NCBI GenBank assembly: GCA_030248195.1
Contig: JASAND010020355.1
Location: 88,357-152,356, forward strand
Source: Trissonchulus latispiculum
Taxonomy: Eukaryota; Nematoda; Enoplea; Enoplida; Ironidae
DNA: 64,000 nucleotides
Direction of reading: 5' to 3'
A model generated the notes under the pieces. It was not told where the DNA came from and ran no database searches. It was given only the letters and a program-made list of their open reading frames with translations. Of this stretch, positions 57,326 through 64,000 are shown one piece after another. Each line of letters starts with the position of its first letter. Within the stretch, counting starts at the first letter, position 1. The translations under genes were made by a program, and so were the position numbers.

Positions 57326-59513
57326 CAGGGTTCATGCGGACTTTTCAGTTTCAATTTCCAGGTTTTTCCAGGTTTTTCAAAGTTTTCAGCGGCAATTTTC
57401 CAGGTTTTGTATTATTAAATTTTGATCAAATTCGCGTAAATCTGGAGCATTTTTGGGGTACCAGGAAATTAAAACCAGCGACGAACTGTACCCATGCCCG
57501 ACAACCAGACCCCTGTCACAACATAATTTAAGTAATGGTAAATCTGGGCCGGGTTTTTCCGGCTTTAAACTGCTTCTGGAGCGCTAAAAAGGGCAAATTT
57601 TACTGGATTAAAGCGTTAAACAGTACTTTAAAGCTACAAATATAAATCTACACCGCTTCAAAAATTTTTTAGAATTTTTCAATTTTTTTAATATATTTCG
57701 AAAACTTTCGGAAAATTTTTCGCAAAATTCTCATAAATATTTGAACTTATCAGGTCATCCGGTGCCCATCGTGCAACTATTGGCATTTTCAATCAAACTT
57801 TTGAAAATATGAAGGATAAACATAGGTTAAATCTTTACAAACCTTCTAATTCGTTAAAATCGAATAAAGTAGTATTAACGTGTTAAAAATACAAATCGAG
57901 TGTTAAGCAGTGTAAAAACCTCTTGAAAGTCTAAAAACTACATGACTAACGAATGTAAAATTGTTTGTAATCTTTTTACTTTTTTACAATTTACATTCCT
58001 AGTAGATATTTTTAACTTCAACGGAGTATATATATATATTTATCCGCTTTATAAACGAAATAAAAGCACTTAACATCGAGTTAATGTGTCTTTAGCTGAT
58101 TTCAAATCAGATTAAAGAGTCTTACCCTGGACTGCATCAACCTAAGTTTCAGAATAGCTGCGGAATAGCAGAAGGCTAAGTCCAATTTTTGAATGGAAAA
58201 CTAGTAGTTAGTCTTCTGCTATTCCGCAGCTATTCTTAAACTTTTTGGTGCAGTCCAGGGTTAGCCTCATTTTACGCACTGTGCAAATATAGATACGTAG
58301 GGAAGGGAGGGGGGGGGGGGGGGATAGGGGCACTAGCGTAGCCAGAAAGCATTTCGAGAAGGGGAATGCCAAAATTGTCCGCAAGGCGGGTCTGGGGGAG
58401 GGACCTTCGTGGAATTTTTACAGAGCATTCTTTGGAATTAAAAATACCTAAGGCCCTAGCTCGTGTTGAAGCACCCAAATGATGCAAAAGCTAGTGAAAG
58501 TAGGTTATTTGCTACGAAATACGTATTAAGATGGTATAATGCCGAAGGCGCGAAAATGTTTTGAAAATAGGCCTTTTCCAGATGGCACGGAAAAACTTTC
58601 TGGGAGGTCCAAACTTTCGGGGGGACTTCCCCCATTCCCCCCACCCTGACGAGGCACCTGCGCAGGGGTCTGGGGGCGCAGTCCCCTAAACAAGACAATT
58701 TTTAATTTCGGAGTAAGTTTGCTCTTAAAGTTTTGAATTCTTTTGTTTGAACATTTAAGAAGATTGCGCGTATTAGTTTGCTATGTCAAGTCAAAATAGA
58801 AACATAAACAAAACATATACATAGTATATATATACATGTGCTTAGGCAGAAAATATAAGCGACTGCAGGCAAAAGAATGAATGTAGAATCGAAGAAATAA
58901 GCAGTGGTCTGGGGGAGGCAGCCCCCCCCCAAGGAAGAAGCCAGCGTCCAAACTACAGCAAATTGTCTCAAGAAATTAATTTAGACCACCCTTGAAATTC
59001 CAACTACCGAATTTTACGGCTGCGTATGTTTAATCTCGACTGCGTAAACGCGTAGAATTTACGCAAAAAATTGTGCAACCAACGGGAATTTTGGGTGAGG
59101 GAGGAACCCCTCAAAAGTATAATTTTTTAAAGCAAGACCTCCTGGATAAATTTTCAGTATAATTTTCGGTAATCGTAATTATTGGTAATGTTCGCCTTTT
59201 ACGGTAAAATTTTCAAATTTCAGATAAAATTTAAAATATACAAAAAGTTTAAGGGAGGCGTGTTGCTATAAAACATATATACAATACCAAGTAGAAAACT
59301 ATACGTACGTATGTACAAACTATGAGTGAAAAGCTGACAAACCAGGCTAAACAAAATCACAATTCGGGCAATTTTTTTAATTTCAATGGCAAATACAAGA
59401 AATTTGGTTAAAATTTTGGAATCAATCAGCAAATTCCAGGTTTTTCCAGGTATTTACCCAAATTCCAGGTTTTTCCAGGTATTTCCAGGTTTTTCCAGGT
59501 AGCATGAACCCTG
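57326..59513. mobile_element. Possible hAT-like element with CAGGGTTCATGC ends
   Basis: CAGGGTTCATGC at 57326 is exactly mirrored by GCATGAACCCTG at 59502-59513, and both ends carry tandem TTCCAGGTTTTTCCAGG words. The 2.2-kb interior has no transposase frame and contains another palindrome (58126-58265). No clear 8-bp duplication, so the pairing is tentative. Confidence 0.5.
58126..58265. mobile_element. 140-bp palindromic element
   Basis: ACCCTGGACTGCATCAACCT ... GAATAGCTGCGGAATAGCAG at the left; its reverse complement CTGCTATTCCGCAGCTATTC ... GCAGTCCAGGGT at the right. Loop of about 35 bp. A typical small MITE. Confidence 0.7.
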
Positions 59514-60335
59514 ATAAGTAGACCCCCCGAGCCACTAGGAAGCAGGGTTTTTTGAAAATCGGACCTGCGTAAATTTTGCATATTTTTGTTTTCGAGTGCG
59601 TATTTTTAATTTCGACTGCATAAAATTACAAAAATCGCTTCTCAACGTTATAAAAGCTATAAACGCCTTTAGCGTCGAATTAATGCTGTTTTTAAGAGTT
59701 TTAAACAACGTTAGGAATCTTAGCTTGAGTTAAAATTGCGTGCTCTCTCTGTGGTGTAAGAGTATGAATGAATAGGTGACGAAAAATATATAGATACGCA
59801 GGGGGTCTGGGGGGCGCAGCCCCCAGAAGTTGAAGAAAATTTCAAATTTCGGAGTAAATTTGCTCTTAAAACTTTGACTTCTTTGCCTTGAACAGTTTAA
59901 TAGTTAAGCCAATATTTGGTTAGACAAACAGAGTTACTGTTCCCTTGATTGAACACATATATAAGATTTTAATTTATATACTATATCAAATCAAATATAG
60001 AAAGAAAAGCATCGCATGGTACAACGTGGGCTTAGGCAGAAAGTATAATCAACTGTAGGCGGAAGGAGAATCGAAGAGCTATGCGGGGTCTGGGGGCGGC
60101 AGCCCCCCAGAAGAAGCCAGAGCCCAAACTACGGTAAATTGTCTCAAGAAATTAATTTAGAGCACTCTAGAAATTACTACTACCGAATTTTTCGGTTGCG
60201 TATTTTGGTGCGTATTTTTGTTTTTGACTGCGTATTTTTAAGCTGACGCAAAAAAAACCGTGCTAGGAAGGGTTAAGCTTCCCACTCTTGCTATTATCTA
60301 CTCTTGATATTATTAAAGCCTAGCAATACCATTAC

Positions 60336-60454
60336 CATTCTCCATGATACTATGACGCAGAGTGGCCAAGCACAGGTTTAGTCTTTCCAAAGGCAACGAA
60401 ATCTTCAATCCAGGATCCAATTTATCATATTCAGCTTTTGTGATTGGAGCCAGT
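60336..60454 (-). CDS. Gene C exon d
   Basis: 39 codons: LAPITKAEYDKLDPGLKISL, then PLERLNLCLATLRHSIMEN. Acceptor ATTGTAG, donor GTAATG, phase 2 to 1. The other frames hold stops. The next exon should lie at lower coordinates. Confidence 0.65.
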
Positions 60455-61392
60455 CTACAATGAATTCAACAAACACATTAAGATTGCAGGTGCAGGTGGG
60501 GTTATAATAAAAATGCACAATTGAGATCTCAAATTTGCGAGCTTTTTCGTATGCAAACATTTGTAGTAATTTTCTTTGTGTAAACACCAGGGTTCGGGCT
60601 CAAATAGTTTTAAAATAAGTGACGGAGAGGCAAATAATGGGATGGTTACTAAAAAATTTTGAAGAAATTACAACACTCTGAATTCTAAGTCATGCTTCTT
60701 ATTGCTCTTGCTCCTTGGGAACGTGGTAGAACGGTTCATTCAAATTTGCTAAATTCACAATTTTTACGCCAATTTACCACAACCTCTTTCATAACGCTCT
60801 GTCAAATGAACCAAAGAATTGAGCAAACCAGACCCTTTTAAAGCTTCGTGGAAATTACGGCCCGTTGCAAAAAATTCTCCAAAGGCTAGAAGTGTTTCTA
60901 TAATCATCATGGTGATCGCTCCGACGAAATGAGTGTCAAAAGATTCTCCATATCGAAATGCTAGCAAGGGACCCACTTACCGTTTCTCGTAAGATTTCTC
61001 AGGTAAACCTAGGTGAGATTTTCTGAATAAGCTGATTTAAATTACACATGATCCGTTTACAGACCACTCACAGAAAGCCTCTCCTAAGTTCACTCTAATG
61101 AGAATCTTTTGCAAGCTTGGCAGAGCAGCACCGTATTAAATTACTTACACATTTGGATCACTAGAAACAGCGGAAGCAGGCACATGTCCCTGGGGAACAA
61201 CAAAGGTATAATTCAAATCAGTGGTGGTCTCTGTATTATCCTCTGAGCCACAACGATCTGTTCTTGCTGCGGCTGACAACATACCACTATTGCCAGTAGT
61301 ATTCGTGAAGGTACCACCAGCACTTGAATGATAACCGAACCGGCTTGGCTTAAACGGATTACGAGTTTCCAAAGGATTGCGTAGTGTACTCA
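60336..61392 (-). CDS. Gene C: unrecognised gene, four exons, likely incomplete
   Basis: Four exons on the minus strand join to about 194 residues. The second half is helical and amphipathic (FVGAITMMIIETLLAFGEFF, LNSLVHLTERYERG), as in HEAT/Armadillo-type proteins, but I cannot name a family. No start or stop codon is included: the first exon begins in phase 1 and the last ends in phase 1. Upstream exons probably lie beyond the satellite at the right edge, and downstream exons either in 55.9-60.3 kb, where I did not find them, or missing. Confidence 0.6.
60768..60960 (-). CDS. Gene C exon c: helical region
   Basis: 63 full codons: FRYGESFDTHFVGAITMMII, then ETLLAFGEFFATGRNFHEAL and SLVHLTERYERGCGKL. 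Acceptor TTGCTAG. The donor GC|GTAAAA is preferred over upstream GTs because it gives the phase needed by exon d. Alternating hydrophobic helices suggest an alpha-solenoid, but this is inference. Confidence 0.65.
60981..61008 (-). CDS. Gene C exon b: 28-bp microexon
   Basis: Encodes VYLRNLTRN between CCTAG and a strong GTAAGT donor, phase 0 to 1. The donor is convincing. The acceptor is chosen because only this one gives a phase compatible with the following exon; a longer version from 61027 is open but would put the next exon out of frame. Confidence 0.45.
61151..61392 (-). CDS. Gene C exon a: Ser/Thr-rich segment
   Basis: 80 codons from a TGTTTAG acceptor, phase 1 to 0: STLRNPLETRNPFKPSRFGY, then a Ser/Thr/Gly-rich part and NYTFVVPQGHVPASAV. 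Two donors overlap at the end (GTGTAA and GTAAGT); the first is used because it gives phase 0 for the microexon. If GTAAGT is used, the exon starts at 61149. Confidence 0.6.
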
Positions 61393-61799
61393 CTAAACAC
61401 AATTGGATATTAAGTGCCATAAAACTTGCATAATAATAGGTTTTGCAATCAACGATCATTCAGCAACATTAAGCAAGTAAGCTCGAATTATGGTGGGAAT
61501 AGTGAGAGCAAAGAAGGCTTAATGCTGAGTTTCTTCAATGAGTTCAATGATTGTATACTGTTTGGCCCAGAAAAGTCAGGCGGTTCACATAATCGGAGGC
61601 CCTATGCACTTTCGTAATTCGTGTTATTCTGAGACAAAAGTAGCTTGTAGCGAAAGTAAGTACGTATAAGTTTTTTAGTGCAGTAGGATATTGACGACAA
61701 GTAACAAAAATGCTCCGCACAAAAGGGGATAATATGTGTGTTGGGCCTATGTCTGTCGTTTAAATTCCGGTTGAGAAAGCAAGTATATAAATCCGACAC

Positions 61800-62528
61800 A
61801 GCAAGTTTGGGTGGGTGGTTCTATGGCGAAAGTTGTTCAGTTCGATGCGGGCCTTCATTTGACTCAAAATTTGACCACTTTTGAAAATTTTAATTTTTGA
61901 CCCAAAATCGCCTAAGTCCCCACCCCACCCCTCTACAGCCACTTTAGGTACGCACTCCTATGACAAAAGTTGCTCAGTTCGATGCAGGCTTTCATTTGGT
62001 ACCAAATTTGACCACTTTTGAAAATTTTAATTTTTGACCCAAAATCGCCTAAGTCCCCACCCCTCCCCACCACAGCCCTCTACAGCCACCTTAGGTACGC
62101 ACTTCTATGACAAAAATTGCTCAGTTCGATGCGGGCTTTCATTTGGTACCAAATTTGACCACTTTTGAAAATTTTCATTTTTGACCCAAAATCGCCTAAG
62201 TCCCCACCCCACCCCACCACAGGCCTCTACAGCCACTTTAGGTACGCACTTCTATGACAAAAGTTGCTTAGTTCGATGCGGGCTTTCATTTGGTACCAAA
62301 TTTGACCACTTTTGAAAATTTTAATTTTTGACCCAAAATCGCCTAAGTCCCCACCCCACCCCACCCCACCACAGGCCTCTACAGCCACTGTAGGTACGCA
62401 CTTCTATGACAAAAGTTGCTCAGTTCGATGCGGGCTTTCATTTGGTACCAAATTTGACCACTTTTGAAAATTTTAATTTTTGACCCAAAATCGCCTAAGT
62501 CCTCACCCCACCCCACCACAGCCCTCTA
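61800..62528. repeat. Satellite of about 147 bp, left part (five units)
   Basis: GATGCGGGCTTTCATTTGG marks at 61844, 61981, 62128, 62275 and 62427. The unit includes CAAATTTGACCACTTTTGAA and a (CCCCA)n run. The array continues after an insertion at 63287. Confidence 0.9.
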
Positions 62529-62529
62529 C

Positions 62530-63278
62530 CATGGGCGCACCCAGGGGGGGGGGGTTTGGGGGTTCCGACCCCCCTCTTTTTGTCCGACCCCCCCGGGAAT
62601 TTTTGGGGAGAAAGCAAAAATTGAGCTATTTTGAGTGCATAAAATTAAAAATTATGAAAATTTTTCTCGCCTGCGACGCTTTTCTATCCCGATTTTTAAA
62701 ATTTTTCGGGCCTGCGGCGCTTTTCTAACTGAATTTATAAATTTTTCTCGCCTGCGGCGCTATTCTGTATTAACGTTTACAACGTTTTGGAACCTGCGGC
62801 GTTTTTTTACCTCCATTTTACTGAATTTCCGCGGCTGCGGTACTTTTCTATCTCGATTTCAAAAAAGTGCGTGCCTGCTTTTCTACACCATGTTTTTAAT
62901 TTTTCGCGCCTGCGGCACTATTCTATATCGATTTTAACAATGCGCCTCGCAGAGCTTTTTATTCAAATCTTTTCACACTATTTTGCCGTTATGTCAAAGA
63001 ATTTCTCAACTTTTATTGAAATCTTTTTAAAGATTTCCATTACGGCTTTTTCAAAAATTTCAAAAATTTTCTCAACTTCTGAGGGGCTCCGCCCCCCCAG
63101 ACCCCCCGCGTCGGCTGGCAACGACTCTTAAATCTCGTCATTTTTGTGGCTCCCAAAACGAACTCTTTGTTGAAAACCTCGCCACCGACACCCCCCCCCC
63201 CGTAAACGTGTCAGGCGAAGGCAAAAAATTTTTTTCCGGCTCGACCCCCCCCTTTTCAAAATCCTGGGTGCGCCCCTG
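62530..63278. mobile_element. hAT-type element inserted in the satellite
   Basis: Ends CATGGGCGCACCCAGG and, reversed, CAGGGGCGCACCCAGG (one mismatch), flanked by a perfect 8-bp duplication CCCTCTAC (62522-62529, 63279-63286). CAGGGGCG-type ends and 8-bp duplication are hAT marks. The 749-bp interior is a tandem of CTGCGGCGCTTTTCTA-type words with no transposase frame. Confidence 0.85.
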
Positions 63279-63286
63279 CCCTCTAC

Positions 63287-64000
63287 AGCCACTTTAGGTA
63301 CGCACTTCTATGACAAAAATTGCTCAGTTCGATGCGGGCTTTCATTTGGTACCAAATTTGACCACTTTTGAAAATTTTCATTTTTGACCCAAAATCGCCT
63401 AAGTCCCCACCCCACCCCACCACAGGCCTCTACAGCCACTTTAGGTACGCACTTCTATGACAAAAGTTGCTCAGTTCGATGCGGGCTTTCATTTGGTACC
63501 AAATTTGACCACTTTTGAAAATTTTCATTTTTGACCCAAAATCGCCTAAGTCCCCACCCCACCACAGGCCTCTACAGCCACTTTAGGTACGCACTTCTAT
63601 GACAAAAGTTGCTTAGTTCGATGCGGGCTTTCATTTGGTACCAAATTTGACCACTTTTGAAAATTTTAATTTTTGACCCAAAATCGCCTAAGTCCCCACC
63701 CCACCCCACCCCACCACAGGCCTCTACAGCCACTTTAGGTACGCACTTCTATGACAAAAGTTGCTCAGTTCGATGCGGGCTTTCATTTGGTACCAAATTT
63801 GACCACTTTTGAAAATTCTAATTTTTGACCCAAAATCGCCTAAGTCCCCACCCCACCCCACCACAGGCCTCTACAGCCACTTTAGGTACGCACTTCTATG
63901 ACAAAAGGTGCTCAGTTCGATGCGGGCTTTCATTTGGTACCAAATTTGACCACTTTTGAAAATTTTAATTTTTGACCCAAAGTCGCCTATATAAGTCCCC
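63287..64000. repeat. Satellite of about 147 bp, right part, runs off the window
   Basis: Unit marks at 63331, 63478, 63620, 63772 and 63919: spacings 147, 142, 152, 147. The differences of five come from one more or one fewer CCCCA in the unit. No gene. Confidence 0.92.

Noticed and set aside
48173..64000. CRISPR-like array
   Set aside because: Units are contiguous repeats without unique spacers, in a eukaryotic intron-bearing context.

Overview
This is eukaryotic nuclear DNA, almost certainly from an invertebrate animal. It is AT-rich, its coding sequence is split into many short exons with GT-AG introns, and it is packed with transposon remnants, inverted repeats and satellites. Nothing suggests a bacterial operon, phage or CRISPR locus. 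The animal assignment rests on a 13-exon macoilin gene, a metazoan membrane protein, and on a mosaic extracellular gene built from lectin, sushi, thrombospondin and kringle modules. The phylum cannot be fixed from sequence alone; a non-bilaterian such as a sponge, or another marine invertebrate, would fit.

Three genes are supported and all lie on the minus strand. (A) 27311 down past position 1: a secreted or cell-surface mosaic protein. In order it has a signal peptide, a C-type lectin-like domain (CTLD), a sushi/CCP domain, a thrombospondin type 1 repeat, a cysteine-poor segment of unknown type, an F5/8C-like module, a kringle-like module and a second CTLD that runs off the window. I joined 17 exons by hand, mostly bounded by phase-1 introns, the usual signature of exon shuffling. 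(B) 55938 to 35021: a complete macoilin (MACO1/TMEM57) gene. The 13 exons join in frame with matching splice phases to give 1010 residues. The membrane and coiled-coil parts are conserved, and a low-complexity middle of about 400 residues makes the protein much longer than the human one (about 664 residues). (C) 61392 to 60336: four exons of a gene I do not recognise, probably incomplete at both ends.

The rest is mobile and repetitive DNA. Introns of gene A hold two 1-kb TTAA-flanked piggyBac-like elements (2.1-4.5 kb), several foldback elements, a tRNA-derived repeat copy and A-rich strand-biased DNA (16.5-18.9 kb). The gap between A and B (27.3-35.0 kb) holds SINE copies, one with a clean 13-bp target duplication, and a large inverted repeat. 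Macoilin introns carry a mariner-like foldback, a hAT element with perfect ends and an 8-bp duplication, a perfect 185-bp inverted repeat and a 148-bp satellite. The right end (61.8-64.0 kb) is a second satellite of about 147 bp, interrupted by a hAT-type insertion with an 8-bp target duplication.

The genes do not form an obvious functional pathway. Gene A should act outside the cell in glycan or protein recognition, whereas macoilin is an endoplasmic reticulum membrane protein. The most interesting features are the new domain architecture of gene A, the expanded macoilin linker, three satellite arrays with a nucleosome-like period near 147 bp, and a set of foldback elements that share one architecture but carry different internal repeat words.
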